40,093 nucleotides of DNA. It comes from Candidatus Eiseniibacteriota bacterium. Its GTDB lineage: Bacteria; Joyebacterota; Joyebacteria; Joyebacterales; Joyebacteraceae. Below the pieces are notes generated by a model that did not search any database, was not told the origin of the DNA, and saw only the letters and a program-made list of their open reading frames with translations. Location: assembly GCA_030595835.1 (NCBI GenBank), contig JAUVLG010000018.1, forward strand, positions 1 through 40,093, written 5' to 3'. Below are positions 17,026 through 25,769 of the stretch, piece by piece (the first letter of the stretch is position 1; each line of letters starts with the position of its first letter). Made by a program: the position numbers and the translations under genes.

Positions 17026-18813
17026 TTAGTTGCCGTCGAGACCCAGGAGCGCCCCGACATCGGCCGCCGTTCTCGCGGCAACGGCTTCGTCCGCCAATGG
17101 AACGGCAAGGCCGAGATCGACGTCCCTGATCGCCTTCTTCGTCCGGGGCAGCCGGCTGTTGGAAACGCTGAACTCCCGCAGTCCGAGCCCGATCAGCAGC
17201 GGGATGTAGGCGGGTGTACCGGCCATCTCCCCACACAGCGAGATGGGCTTCCCCGCCGAGGCGGCTCCCTCGACGGAGCGCGCGATCAGAGCGAGCACGG
17301 AGGGGTCGTGCGGCCTGTAGAGGCGACTGACGTAGGAGCTTCCGCGGTCGACGGCGAGCGTGTACTGCACGAGATCGTTCGTGCCGATGCTCAGGAAGTC
17401 ACACTCACTGGCGAGGCGATCAGCCACCATCGCCGCCGACGGTATCTCTATCATTGCGCCGATCTTGATGTCCTCGTCGAAGGCGACGCCCTTCAGTCTG
17501 AGCTGGCTCTTCGCCTCTTCAAGCCGTGCCTTCGCTTCCCTCAGCTCCTCCACGGAGGAGATCATGGGAATCAGGACACGCACGGGGCCGTGCGCGCTCG
17601 CGCGGAGGATCGCTCTGAACTGGGTCAGCAGAAGGTCCGGGCGATCGAGCATCACGCGCGTTGAACGGTAGCCGAGGTTGGGATTGTGCTCGTGAAACGG
17701 ATTCTCGGGGCCCACGAACTTGTCGCCCCCAACGTCCAGAGTTCTGATGGAGACCGGCTTACCGGCCACCGCCTCGACCGCTCCCCGGTAGACCTCGAAC
17801 TGGGCGTCCTCGTCCAGGAACAGCTTCGCCGACATGAATACCATCTCGCTGCGGAGAAGCCCGATGCCGTCGGCGCCAAGCAATGCGGCCTGGCGAGCTT
17901 CCTCGCCCGACCCGACGTTGCTCATGAGCGCTATCTCGGTCCCGTCGCGCGTGACCGATGGAAGTTCCAGAACCGACGCCAGCTCGTGACGCTCTCTCGC
18001 TTCGTCCTCGCGCATGCGCTCGTAGTGCGCCCGCGTGTCGGCGGTCGGATCAACGACGGCCACGCCCCGACCGCCGTCCATCGCAACGATCTCTCCCGTG
18101 CGGACTCTGTCCAGGATCCCCTTCACCCCGACCATCGCCGGAACACCGAGCGAGCGTGCCAGTATCGCCGCGTGCGACTCCGTGCCCCCAAGCTCGGTGA
18201 CGAACCCCAATATCCGTCCTCTTTCCATCGATGCGGTGTCGCTCGCCCTAAGCTCCCTCGCGACCAGGATCATGGGCTGTGACAGAGGACAGTGCGCCCA
18301 GACTCCAAGCATCCGCTCGATGACTCGCTTGCCTATGTCGCTGACGTCGTAGGCCCGGTCGCGCAGATAGCGGTCATCGGAGGACGAGAGAACCGCCGCG
18401 AGCCGCTTCGTCTCCTTAGCGACAGCCGCTTCCGCGTTGATGTGACCGCTGCTGATGGAATCGAGGATGGCGTCGAGCACGGACTTGTCCTCGAGGATCA
18501 TCGAGTGCACGAGGAAGATGTCGGCCTTGTCCTGGCCGAGATCCCGGAACACCTGCTTAGCGTCGCGGAGGAGCTCTTGCTTGACCAGCGTGATGGCGTC
18601 ACGAAGCCGTGCGGTCTCGCCCTCTACCTCGGAAGCGTCAATCCCGCGCACCTCGATCTCATCCAGGATGTCGCCGAAGACGAACGCCGGGGCGACCGCG
18701 ATACCGGGCGAGACCGGCGTGCCACGCAGGACGGCACGGCCTTCGGGGACGATCTGACCGCCGCCCGACCCGTCGCCTCTGGCTGCTCCTCTGCCGTGCG
18801 GACTCGATGGCAT
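17026..18813 (-). CDS. ptsI: PTS enzyme I (phosphoenolpyruvate-protein phosphotransferase)
   Basis: The 595-residue cytosolic enzyme moves phosphate from phosphoenolpyruvate to HPr. The His-domain begins GTPVSPGIAVAPAF (about residue 31). The phosphorylated residue is His214 in GGTESHAAILAR. The PEP-binding TIM barrel shows GIGLLRSEMVF, SIRTLDVGGDK, LIPMISSVEEL, SIGTNDLVQYTLAVDR and SLCGEMAG, all intact. The first 25 residues are a Gly/Ser/Arg-rich extension absent from typical enzyme I. The ATG at 18813 has GAGGAAG upstream. No HPr, HPr kinase or EII gene is in the window. It probably shares a transcript with the lytic transglycosylase that follows. Confidence 0.93.
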   Translation of the reverse strand: MPSSPHGRGAARGDGSGGGQIVPEGRAVLRGTPVSPGIAVAPAFVFGDILDEIEVRGIDASEVEGETARLRDAITLVKQELLRDAKQVFRDLGQDKADIFLVHSMILEDKSVLDAILDSISSGHINAEAAVAKETKRLAAVLSSSDDRYLRDRAYDVSDIGKRVIERMLGVWAHCPLSQPMILVARELRASDTASMERGRILGFVTELGGTESHAAILARSLGVPAMVGVKGILDRVRTGEIVAMDGGRGVAVVDPTADTRAHYERMREDEARERHELASVLELPSVTRDGTEIALMSNVGSGEEARQAALLGADGIGLLRSEMVFMSAKLFLDEDAQFEVYRGAVEAVAGKPVSIRTLDVGGDKFVGPENPFHEHNPNLGYRSTRVMLDRPDLLLTQFRAILRASAHGPVRVLIPMISSVEELREAKARLEEAKSQLRLKGVAFDEDIKIGAMIEIPSAAMVADRLASECDFLSIGTNDLVQYTLAVDRGSSYVSRLYRPHDPSVLALIARSVEGAASAGKPISLCGEMAGTPAYIPLLIGLGLREFSVSNSRLPRTKKAIRDVDLGLAVPLADEAVAARTAADVGALLGLDGN

Positions 18814-18881
18814 CGCCGCTTCCTCTTTCTCAGATCGTAGATCGAGACGAACCGTGGCCAAGAGACGAAACTGTGGACGCC

Positions 18882-20261
18882 CTAGACCTGCACTTTCTTC
18901 AAGGACTGGATGGCCGCCATCGCTACCGGGTCCCAGACCGGCGAGAACGGCGGAGCGTAGCTCATGTCGATGTCCGCGAGGTCCCTGACGGTCATCTTCG
19001 CGTGAAGCGCCGCCGCAATCGTGTCGATCCGCTTCCCCGCTCCCTCTCTTCCGATGATCTGACCGCCGAGTAGTCGCCCGCCATCGGGCTCGAAGACCAA
19101 CTTGACGTGAACCGCCCCGGCGCCGGGGTATGCGTGCGCCTTCGAGAGAGACCGGATCCGGACCGAAGTCGCGGCCAGGCCCTCTTCGGATGCAGCCTGT
19201 TCGGTCAGCCCCGTCTGCGCGGCCTCGAGGTCGAACACCTTCGCGATACTCGTCCCTGCCACACCTCCGAAACGGGCGCTGCCCCCGACCGCGTTCTCGC
19301 CGGCGAGCCTGCCCTGCTTGTTCGCGGTGGTGCCCAGAGGAATCCACACGGGGCGTCCCGTGACCACGTGAGCCGCCTCGGCGCAGTCCCCGGCCGCAAG
19401 AACAGAAGGTTCGCTCGTCACCTGGCGCGCGTCCACCTTGATGGCGCCGGTCCTGCCCAACTCCACGCCCGCGGCCGTGGCCAACCCCACGGAGGGACGC
19501 ACGCCGATGGACACGAGAGCGAGGTCGGCCTCGAACCTCTGTCCCCCCGCTCGCACGTAGCCAAGCTCGGTTGAACCGTCTCGCGGCTCGAAGCCCTCAA
19601 CCCCCGTGTTCTTCCGGACACTCACACCCTTGTCGAGAAGCTCGCGCTCTACAACCTCGCTCATGTCGGGATCGAACGTTGAGAGGACGGTCGGAAGAAG
19701 CTCGATGATCGTGACGGTGATACCACGTGACACGAGCGCCTCGGCCATCTCAAGACCAATGTACCCGGCTCCCACCACCGTCGCTTTCCCGACGCCGCCC
19801 GACTCCACGCGCTCGCGCAACGACTCTCCGTCGGCCAGCGTCCGAAGCGTCGTGACTCCGGGGATGTCGACCCCGGGGAGCGGTGGCTTGACGGCCGTGG
19901 CGCCGGTCCCAAGCACCAGGGCGTCGAACGAGAGACTGGCGTCCCCGCCGTCGGGCCCCGGGAACGTCACCGTCCGGGCGACCGGATCCAGCGCGGTCAC
20001 AGGGGTGTTGAGTCGGACGTCTATGTGTCGCTCGTTGCGGAAGAAGTCTGCCTCGTATTGGACCAGCTTCTCCCTGCTCGGAATCAGACCGGACACGAAG
20101 TACGGAAGAAGGCACGCGCTGTACGACACGTCACCGCCCTTCTCGAACACGACGATTTCGACATCCGGCCGGAGACGTCTCGCGCGGCTGGCGGCGCTCA
20201 TGCCTGCTGCGACACCTCCAACCACCACCAGCCGTCCTCCCTCTCGCATCGCGGGCGGCAT
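18882..20261 (-). CDS. CoA-disulfide-reductase-like FAD/NAD(P) oxidoreductase
   Basis: The 459-residue flavoprotein has the FAD site GGVAAGMSAA (about 15-24), the NAD(P) site VVGAGYIGLEMAEAL, the second FAD motif SVLAAGDCAE and a C-terminal dimerisation domain. Cys50 in YSACLLPYF corresponds to the single redox cysteine of the CoA-disulfide reductase / NADH oxidase / persulfide reductase group, whose usual form is CGLPYY. It therefore probably uses one cysteine with a bound thiol rather than a dithiol pair. Substrates could be CoA-disulfide, a persulfide or oxygen; sequence alone does not decide. No rhodanese domain is attached. The stop is 68 bases from the ptsI start. Confidence 0.85.
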   Translation of the reverse strand: MPPAMREGGRLVVVGGVAAGMSAASRARRLRPDVEIVVFEKGGDVSYSACLLPYFVSGLIPSREKLVQYEADFFRNERHIDVRLNTPVTALDPVARTVTFPGPDGGDASLSFDALVLGTGATAVKPPLPGVDIPGVTTLRTLADGESLRERVESGGVGKATVVGAGYIGLEMAEALVSRGITVTIIELLPTVLSTFDPDMSEVVERELLDKGVSVRKNTGVEGFEPRDGSTELGYVRAGGQRFEADLALVSIGVRPSVGLATAAGVELGRTGAIKVDARQVTSEPSVLAAGDCAEAAHVVTGRPVWIPLGTTANKQGRLAGENAVGGSARFGGVAGTSIAKVFDLEAAQTGLTEQAASEEGLAATSVRIRSLSKAHAYPGAGAVHVKLVFEPDGGRLLGGQIIGREGAGKRIDTIAAALHAKMTVRDLADIDMSYAPPFSPVWDPVAMAAIQSLKKVQV

Positions 20262-20564
20262 GCAGTTCCTGCCTTTCTGTGATTCTCCTGGATTTCCGGG
20301 TTCTATGTGGGTTCCCCACCGCAGCGGCTACCATCCCCACACCTAGACGAGTAGCACATCGGGCCGCCGTCCGCAAGACCGGCGGCTGGCGGGCGTCCGC
20401 GGCCGGAGCGTCGTCACCCTCGCGGCGACACGAGAAACCGGGGGCGGCCTGGAAGCCACCCCATGTTGAACCGACGCGCGACTGCCACGTCCTCGGCACT
20501 GACGCAGGGAGACTGCTGTCTTGTAATCAAGAATGTGGTTTGGGGTTCCTCAACTCACCGAGGG
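20262..20564. other. 303-base spacer with one inverted repeat
   Basis: No gene is seen. The most structured element is GCCGCCG (20363-20369) and CGGCGGC (20380-20386), a 7-bp stem around a 10-base loop. It could terminate the zinc-finger transcript arriving from the right, although no T-run follows. No confident promoter for the flavoprotein gene is visible. Confidence 0.5.
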
Positions 20565-20813
20565 CTACTCGTCGCTCTCCTGACACGCCTTGATAGCAGC
20601 GCGCAGTCGCTCATGGATATCCGGGGGGAGGGTCGTTCTACGGGTCTGCCTGTGCAAGATGATGGTGCGCTCAAACGTGCGGACGAGCGCTCTGGCCTTC
20701 TCGCAGTGCTCGAGATGCAGCGTAAACTCGACCTCGAGTTCCTCGCCCAACTCACCGTCGAAGTGCTCCGAGAGATACTGGATGAACTTCTTGCAGTCCT
20801 CTACGTGTGACAC
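20565..20813 (-). CDS. Small soluble zf-HC2-like anti-sigma protein, degenerate zinc site
   Basis: The product has 82 residues from a GTG at 20813 with AAGGA 11 bases upstream; the start is the least certain point. The sequence follows the anti-sigma zinc-finger pattern: Cys7 in EDCKKFIQYLSEHFDGEL, then His33 and Cys37 in HLEHCEKA. The final ligand of H-x3-C-x2-C is Ala40 instead of Cys. There is no transmembrane segment, so unlike its counterpart at 6818-7372 it would be cytosolic. It lies third in the unit sigma - S9 peptidase - zinc finger, 112 bases after the peptidase. It probably binds the sigma factor at 22909-23538, possibly with altered metal or redox response. Confidence 0.7.
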   Translation of the reverse strand: MSHVEDCKKFIQYLSEHFDGELGEELEVEFTLHLEHCEKARALVRTFERTIILHRQTRRTTLPPDIHERLRAAIKACQESDE

Positions 20814-20925
20814 TGGATCTCTTGTCCTTTCGCCCGACTGCCCGTCGCCGTCGCCAGCCGGCCCTGGTGACCGGCCGGCAACAGCGTGAATCTTGCCACA
20901 GGTTCTTCTTATGAGATGCCTGAAT

Positions 20926-22866
20926 CTACTGAGTGGGTTCGTCTTCCGAACGCCCACCCATGTGCTTCGCCAGGAATCTCTCCGCATCACCGTAGAATCT
21001 CAGCCTGTTCGCAGGCTTAGCAAACCCGTGTCCCTCATCCTCGAAGACGATGTACTCGATCTCAAGGCCCTTGGCCCTCATGGCCTCGACGAACTGGTCG
21101 GACTCCGCCTGCACGACGCGCGCGTCGTTCGCGCCCTGCGCAATGAGCATGGGGATCTTGACATTGTCGATGCTGAACAGAGGTGAGCGCGACTTCAGGA
21201 ATTCCTCCTCCGTCCTCGGATCGCCCACCCTGTTGTACATCATCTCGATCATGGTGCTCCAGTAGGACGGGATCGTATTGAGGAAAGTGATGAGGTTGCT
21301 CGGCCCCATCACCGGAATGGCGCAACAGAAGAGGTCGGGCGTGAAGGTCGCACCGGCGAGCGCCGCGTAGCCACCGTACGACGCGCCGTAGATGGCGACG
21401 CGCGAAGGATCGGCGATGCCCTCGTCGATGGCCCAGTTAACGGCATCGGTAAGGTCGTCCTGCATCGTGCCGCCCCACTCCTTGTCACCGGCGTTCAGGA
21501 ACTCCTTGCCGTAGCCGGTCGAGCCGCGGAAGTTTACTTGTAGACAGACGTAGCCACGGTTCGCCAGCCACTGCGCCTCGGGGTTGTAGCCCCAGTTGTC
21601 CCTTGCCCATGGACCGCCGTGGACGTTCAGAACCAGCGGCAGGTTTCGTCGCGCCACGCCCGCGGGGTAAGTGATGTAGCCGTGAATCGCCAGCCCGTCG
21701 CGCGACGTGAAGGAGATAGGCTCGACCGGCACGAGGTCGTAGTCCTCGAGGTCCGGCTTGTGCACGAAGAGGAACGTGCCCTCTCTTGTGCCGCGGTCGT
21801 AGCTGTAGTACGACACCGGGCCGTCGTCCTTCCTGAAGGCCACGATCCAGGTGTCGTAGTCGTTGTCGTAGCTCGTGATGCTGAAGTCACCGCTGTCCAG
21901 CTTCTCGATGGCCGCGAAGTCGTCCGCGACCGCGTCGTCCAGGACCGTCCACTCGTTCCGGGCCTTCGTGAACGCCACGGCCTCTATCTCGTAGGTGTCC
22001 GGATTGAAGATGACATCGCTGACATCGTAGGTCGGGTCTTCAGCAATGATCGTAAGCTCGCGGGTCTCGAGGTCCAGCCGCACGAGACGTCCGGCGTTGG
22101 CGTTCCGAGAATCGACCATGTAGATCGAGCCGCCGTCCTTCGCGAAGGACAACGGAGTGCTGGCCATGTTGTCCTCGGGGCCCCACGTTACGAGCGTCTC
22201 CCACGTGGTGGCGTCAGGGTCGTCACGGAAGAGGAGCTCCGTGTCGCCCGTCGGGCTCATGGCGAGCGCCCCGCGAACCTCGAGATCGAAGTCCGTGATC
22301 CAGCCAAGGATGTTCCCGGGGTTCCTAGCCACGAGCGTGAGCTCGCCCGTGTCCAGCTCGAGACTGTAGACGTCGTGAAGGCGCGGGTCCTGCTGGTTCA
22401 TCGCGATGATCATCGTGTTCGGATGATGCTTGCTGTAGTCGAGTATGCGAACCTGCACGCTCTCGAAGGGCGTGAGCTCGCGGACCTCTCCGTCATCGAT
22501 GTTGACGGAGTAGAGAAGCCAGTTCTCATCGCCGCCGGCATCTTGTAGATAGATGATGTGATTGCTGTCCTGAGCCCAGAAGAAGCGGAACACGCCGCGG
22601 TTGTCGTCGTGCGTCACCGCGCGGTCGTCGTTCTCCCCTATCGTCTTGACCCAGACGTTGAGCACGTCGTCGACGGGAGCGATGTATGACATGAGCTCGC
22701 CGCTCGGAGATATCCTCGCGCGCGCCCTCTCGGGGTTGCCGAAGAGGATGGTTCGGGGAATGATCCTCGCTTCACCACCGCCGCACGACGTCAGGGTCAG
22801 CACCAGACCCCCGAGAAGCGCCGCGGCCAGCATCAGTGCTACAGATCCCATATGCTTCCTGCTCAT
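20926..22866 (-). CDS. S9 (prolyl oligopeptidase family) lipoprotein peptidase
   Basis: The product has 646 residues. A type II signal ends in LTSC (about Cys28), followed by GGG, so the enzyme is a lipoprotein facing the periplasm or exterior. Residues 35-390 form a WD-like beta-propeller that restricts access to small peptides. The C-terminal alpha/beta hydrolase (about 395-646) has the catalytic triad Ser496 (YGASYGGYA), Asp581 (QGANDARV) and His613 (DEGHGF). LNVHGGPWARD is the oxyanion-hole segment. It is most like acylaminoacyl-peptidase / dipeptidyl peptidase forms. The gene follows the ECF sigma gene by 42 bases, so the peptidase is probably part of that sigma factor's unit. Confidence 0.92.
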   Translation of the reverse strand: MSRKHMGSVALMLAAALLGGLVLTLTSCGGGEARIIPRTILFGNPERARARISPSGELMSYIAPVDDVLNVWVKTIGENDDRAVTHDDNRGVFRFFWAQDSNHIIYLQDAGGDENWLLYSVNIDDGEVRELTPFESVQVRILDYSKHHPNTMIIAMNQQDPRLHDVYSLELDTGELTLVARNPGNILGWITDFDLEVRGALAMSPTGDTELLFRDDPDATTWETLVTWGPEDNMASTPLSFAKDGGSIYMVDSRNANAGRLVRLDLETRELTIIAEDPTYDVSDVIFNPDTYEIEAVAFTKARNEWTVLDDAVADDFAAIEKLDSGDFSITSYDNDYDTWIVAFRKDDGPVSYYSYDRGTREGTFLFVHKPDLEDYDLVPVEPISFTSRDGLAIHGYITYPAGVARRNLPLVLNVHGGPWARDNWGYNPEAQWLANRGYVCLQVNFRGSTGYGKEFLNAGDKEWGGTMQDDLTDAVNWAIDEGIADPSRVAIYGASYGGYAALAGATFTPDLFCCAIPVMGPSNLITFLNTIPSYWSTMIEMMYNRVGDPRTEEEFLKSRSPLFSIDNVKIPMLIAQGANDARVVQAESDQFVEAMRAKGLEIEYIVFEDEGHGFAKPANRLRFYGDAERFLAKHMGGRSEDEPTQ

Positions 22867-22908
22867 CTTCCCTCCTTGCGATCAAACATGGGTTCGAGGA
22901 TCAGCCGC

Positions 22909-23538
22909 TCAGGACCTGCCATCCGTCCGGGCAGCGATCTCACCCGCTTCAGTTCCATGGTCGAAGTAGTTCGACAGTCTCTCTCTTAAGAACAGGCGCG
23001 CCCTGTGAAGCCTCGACTTCACCGCGGGGATGGAGAGCCCCAGCGAGTCCGCAGTATCGCTCGTCGAGAGACCGTACACGTCTCGCATGAGGAAGACGAT
23101 GCGATTGTCCGGCTCGAGCTCGTTGACGTGCTTCACAAGCACGTCGGACAGCTCGTTGTTCATCACGTCGGCGCGGGGATCGTTCGTCCAGTCGGCCAGA
23201 TCCCTGCTGACGTCGCCCTCTTCCAGCTCGACCGGTCGGTCCAGGGAAACGGTGTCCAGTTTCTTCTTGCGGAGCCTCATCAGGCTTTCGTTGTAGGCGA
23301 TCCGGTAGAGCCACGTGGAGAACCGCGCCTCCTCTCGGAACCCCGGCAGCGCCTTGAACGCCTTGATGAACACTTCCTGAAGGCAATCCTCGGCGTCTTC
23401 CTGATTCCCGAGCATCTTGAGACACAGCCCGTAGATCTTGGCCTCGTTCCGCTCCACGAGTTCCCCGAACGCCTCGGCGTCTCCCGCCTTGGCGCTCCGG
23501 ACTAGTTCGGCATCAGAGGGAAGCTTCTGGGCCGTCAT
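22909..23538 (-). CDS. ECF-family RNA polymerase sigma factor (second unit)
   Basis: The 209-residue protein has region 2 (DAEDCLQEVFIKAFKALPGF, FSTWLYRIAYNESLMRLRKK) and region 4 (LEPDNRIVFLMRDVYGLSTS, helix-turn-helix DTADSLGLSIPAVKSRLHRA). It differs clearly from the sigma factor at 7376-8020, so it is not a recent copy. It heads the unit with the S9 lipoprotein peptidase and the small zinc-finger protein. The hairpin at 23582-23602 separates it from the hdr operon upstream. Confidence 0.92.
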   Translation of the reverse strand: MTAQKLPSDAELVRSAKAGDAEAFGELVERNEAKIYGLCLKMLGNQEDAEDCLQEVFIKAFKALPGFREEARFSTWLYRIAYNESLMRLRKKKLDTVSLDRPVELEEGDVSRDLADWTNDPRADVMNNELSDVLVKHVNELEPDNRIVFLMRDVYGLSTSDTADSLGLSIPAVKSRLHRARLFLRERLSNYFDHGTEAGEIAARTDGRS

Positions 23539-23581
23539 GTCAGCTCCGAAGACGTGGCCGAGTGAAGAGGAATCCGGCTAT

Positions 23582-23602
23582 CACCGGCAGGCACGGCCGG
23601 TG
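23582..23602 (-). terminator. Hairpin at the end of the hdr operon
   Basis: CACCGGC (23582-23588) and GCCGGTG (23596-23602) form a perfect 7-bp stem with a 7-base loop. It begins one base beyond the stop codon of the last hdr operon gene on the minus strand. There is no T-run, so it may stall or protect a transcript rather than act as a classic intrinsic terminator. Confidence 0.45.
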
Positions 23603-23603
23603 G

Positions 23604-24083
23604 TCAATACCAATCTCCCCAGATAGCGCGCGTTCCGAACTCCTCGCGCGCTATCTGGGCGACGAGTCGGGGCACCGCCTCGGCGGCGGCGTCCGATTCC
23701 ATCGTGACTCCCAAACTCTCGCCAAGCTCTATCGCGTAGATGGATATCTCTAGAGGAATGCCGATGTTCTTCGCGCCTTCCAGGTGAACCGTCGCGCGAT
23801 ACTCCGTATCCCCGGATTCGTGAGCTCGAGGAACGAGATCCAGTTCAGACAACCCCAGCTTTCTGAGTTCCCCGACGTCGCCGTCGCCACTTCTGATGCA
23901 GTCCACGACCACGACCTTGTTGTAGCCCGCCGCGATCTCGAAGAGGTCCATCGCGGCGTCGTACGCCTCCACGATATCGACATCCGGGTCCGCCAGCATG
24001 GCGTAGAGACCGCGCGCTACGTCCAGCCCGACGCGCCGGCCCTCGAATCCCCGACTGCCGAGCCCCAGAATGAGAGTTCTCAT
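23604..24083 (-). CDS. HyaD/HycI-like hydrogenase maturation protease
   Basis: The 159-residue protein begins LILGLGSRGFEGRRVGLDVA, matching the nickel-sensing N-terminus of hydrogenase maturation endopeptidases (usual form LGIGN...DDGVG), with Glu in place of the first Asp. EAYDAAMDLFEIAAGY and VVVVDCIRSGDGDVGELR follow the family's second metal site region, and a His occurs in PRAHESG. Known members clip the C-terminus of the NiFe-hydrogenase large subunit after nickel insertion. It is the last gene of the hdr operon, 47 bases after the flavoprotein, and has GGAGG before the ATG. No hydrogenase large subunit is in the window. It may serve a hydrogenase elsewhere or have a diverged role. Confidence 0.8.
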   Translation of the reverse strand: MRTLILGLGSRGFEGRRVGLDVARGLYAMLADPDVDIVEAYDAAMDLFEIAAGYNKVVVVDCIRSGDGDVGELRKLGLSELDLVPRAHESGDTEYRATVHLEGAKNIGIPLEISIYAIELGESLGVTMESDAAAEAVPRLVAQIAREEFGTRAIWGDWY

Positions 24084-24130
24084 CGTCCTCCGCCCCTCCC
24101 TTGTGACACACGTGTGTATACGGCGGTTGG

Positions 24131-25759
24131 CTAGGCCAGCAATCCTATCTTTCTCTCTACCGTCGCCGGGCGTCTGTATTCCGGCAGCAGCATGGGTGAG
24201 GCATTCGTCGGCTCGATGCCCGCCGCCTTCAAGGCCACGTGGTAGTTCTTCAGGTGATCAAGCCCGAGGCCGCCGGCGGTCTTGATGCCCGCCGCCTCTG
24301 CCGCGGCGGCCGCCCCGGCCCTTCGTCCGAAGACCACCACGTCCAGGAGCGAGTTACCCATCAGCCGGTTGGTGCCATGTATGCCGCCCGCAACCTCGCC
24401 GGCCGCGTAGAGGCCGGGCACGGGCGTTCTGCTCTGCTCGTCTATCTCGAGGCCGCCGTTCTGGTAGTGCTGCGTCGGGTAGATGAGGATCGGGTGCTTC
24501 GCCATGTCGATCCCGAATCGTTCGTACTGGCGGTACATCGCAGGTACCCGCGCCTTCACGGCGCCCTCGCCGAGCTTCTTCTCGATGACGACGGTGTCCA
24601 GCCACACGGCCGGCTGCCCGGACGGCGTCACGACGCCTTTCTCTCTCCCCGCGCATTCGCGGATAACGGCCGCCGCCTCGACGTCCCTCGTCTCGAGCTC
24701 GTAGACGAACCGGTCACCTTCTATGTTCGTGATCTGCCCACCGATGCTTCGGACCTTCTCGGTCACAAGAAGCCCAAGAATCTGCTCGGGGTAGGCGGCG
24801 CCTGTCGGGTGGTACTGTATCGTGTTGAGATACTTGAGGGGCGCGCCCACGCGGTAGCCCAGCACGAGCCCGTCGGCCGTCGCACCGTAGTGATTCGAGG
24901 TCGGGAAGCCCAGGACGTGCAGACGTCCACCACCGCCGGTGGCCAGGATCGTCGTCTTCGCCCTGACGATGAGGTACTCCTCCGTCTCCATATTATAGAG
25001 CACCGCGCCCGTCACCCTGTCGCCGTCGGTCAGAAGCTCATAGACGGCGGCGAACTCCACCAGCGGGATATCGCGGTTGAGCATCTCGTCCTTCAGGGTC
25101 TTCATTATCTCACCACCCGTGAAGTCGCGCGCGGCGTGCATCCTCTTCCTCGAGGTACCTCCGCCGTGGATGGTGATCATGGTGCCGTCGCTCTCCTTGT
25201 CGAACATCACGCCGAGCTTCTCCAGCCAGACGAGCACCTCAGGAGCATCCATGACGAGTGCCCTCGCCAGCGCGGGGTCGTTCTTGTAGTGCCCGCCGCC
25301 CAGGATGTCGAGGTAGTGGATAGCGGGAGAATCGTTGGGCTTGTCGGCGCCCTGGATCCCGCCCTGCGCCATGATGGTGTTGGAGTCGCCCAGGCGCAGC
25401 TTCGTGACCATGAGCACGTTGGCGCCCTGCTCGGCCGCCACCAGCGCCGCGGCCGCGCCCGCACCACCACCACCCACCACCAGCACGTCCACGTCATGAT
25501 CGACCTGCGAGAGGTCGAACTTGTCCGGGTCCAGCCCGCTGTAGGCTTCGAAGACGTTGGCATACTCGATGGGCGTACGATCGCCCTTCGACGGACCGAC
25601 TCTGAGCTCGCGGAAGACCTCATCCTTGTAGTCCGGATGGAAGCCCTCGAGGAGCTCCTGCTTAGCATCAGCGGAGAGAAGTGGGTACTCCTCGTCCAGC
25701 CGTCGCTCGCGTGTCGCCTCGACCCGCTTTATCAGTTCCAGTAGTTCCGGTGTGTACAA
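24131..25759 (-). CDS. Fumarate reductase / succinate dehydrogenase-type flavoprotein (TfrA-like)
   Basis: The product has about 542 residues. No ATG or GTG fits, so I take the TTG at 25759, ten bases after the stop of the iron-sulfur gene, with a G-rich stretch before it. A charged N-terminal extension of about 90 residues precedes the FAD site VVGGGGAGAAAALV. Catalytic residues of the FrdA family are visible: His in YHPTG, Arg in ETRDVEAA, His in PTQHYQNGG and Arg in HGTNRLMGNSL. The His that covalently holds FAD (SHTVAAEGG in FrdA) is Asn127 here (SNTIMAQGG), so the FAD should be non-covalent, as in L-aspartate oxidase and thiol:fumarate reductase. It probably reduces fumarate or oxidises succinate using its operon partners. 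Confidence 0.85.
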   Translation of the reverse strand: MYTPELLELIKRVEATRERRLDEEYPLLSADAKQELLEGFHPDYKDEVFRELRVGPSKGDRTPIEYANVFEAYSGLDPDKFDLSQVDHDVDVLVVGGGGAGAAAALVAAEQGANVLMVTKLRLGDSNTIMAQGGIQGADKPNDSPAIHYLDILGGGHYKNDPALARALVMDAPEVLVWLEKLGVMFDKESDGTMITIHGGGTSRKRMHAARDFTGGEIMKTLKDEMLNRDIPLVEFAAVYELLTDGDRVTGAVLYNMETEEYLIVRAKTTILATGGGGRLHVLGFPTSNHYGATADGLVLGYRVGAPLKYLNTIQYHPTGAAYPEQILGLLVTEKVRSIGGQITNIEGDRFVYELETRDVEAAAVIRECAGREKGVVTPSGQPAVWLDTVVIEKKLGEGAVKARVPAMYRQYERFGIDMAKHPILIYPTQHYQNGGLEIDEQSRTPVPGLYAAGEVAGGIHGTNRLMGNSLLDVVVFGRRAGAAAAAEAAGIKTAGGLGLDHLKNYHVALKAAGIEPTNASPMLLPEYRRPATVERKIGLLA

Positions 25760-25769
25760 CTCGGCCCCC

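Noticed and set aside
20500-20575. Possible tRNA-Thr, because CTTGTAATCAAG resembles a TGT anticodon loop and GGGGTTC follows
   Set aside because: No acceptor stem closes it, the D-arm is missing, and the T-arm arms do not pair. The anticodon-like part is just a 5-bp chance hairpin.
24239-25744. Open frame of 501 codons on the plus strand
   Set aside because: It is antisense to the fumarate-reductase-type flavoprotein, whose motifs are unambiguous; long antisense frames are expected at this GC content.
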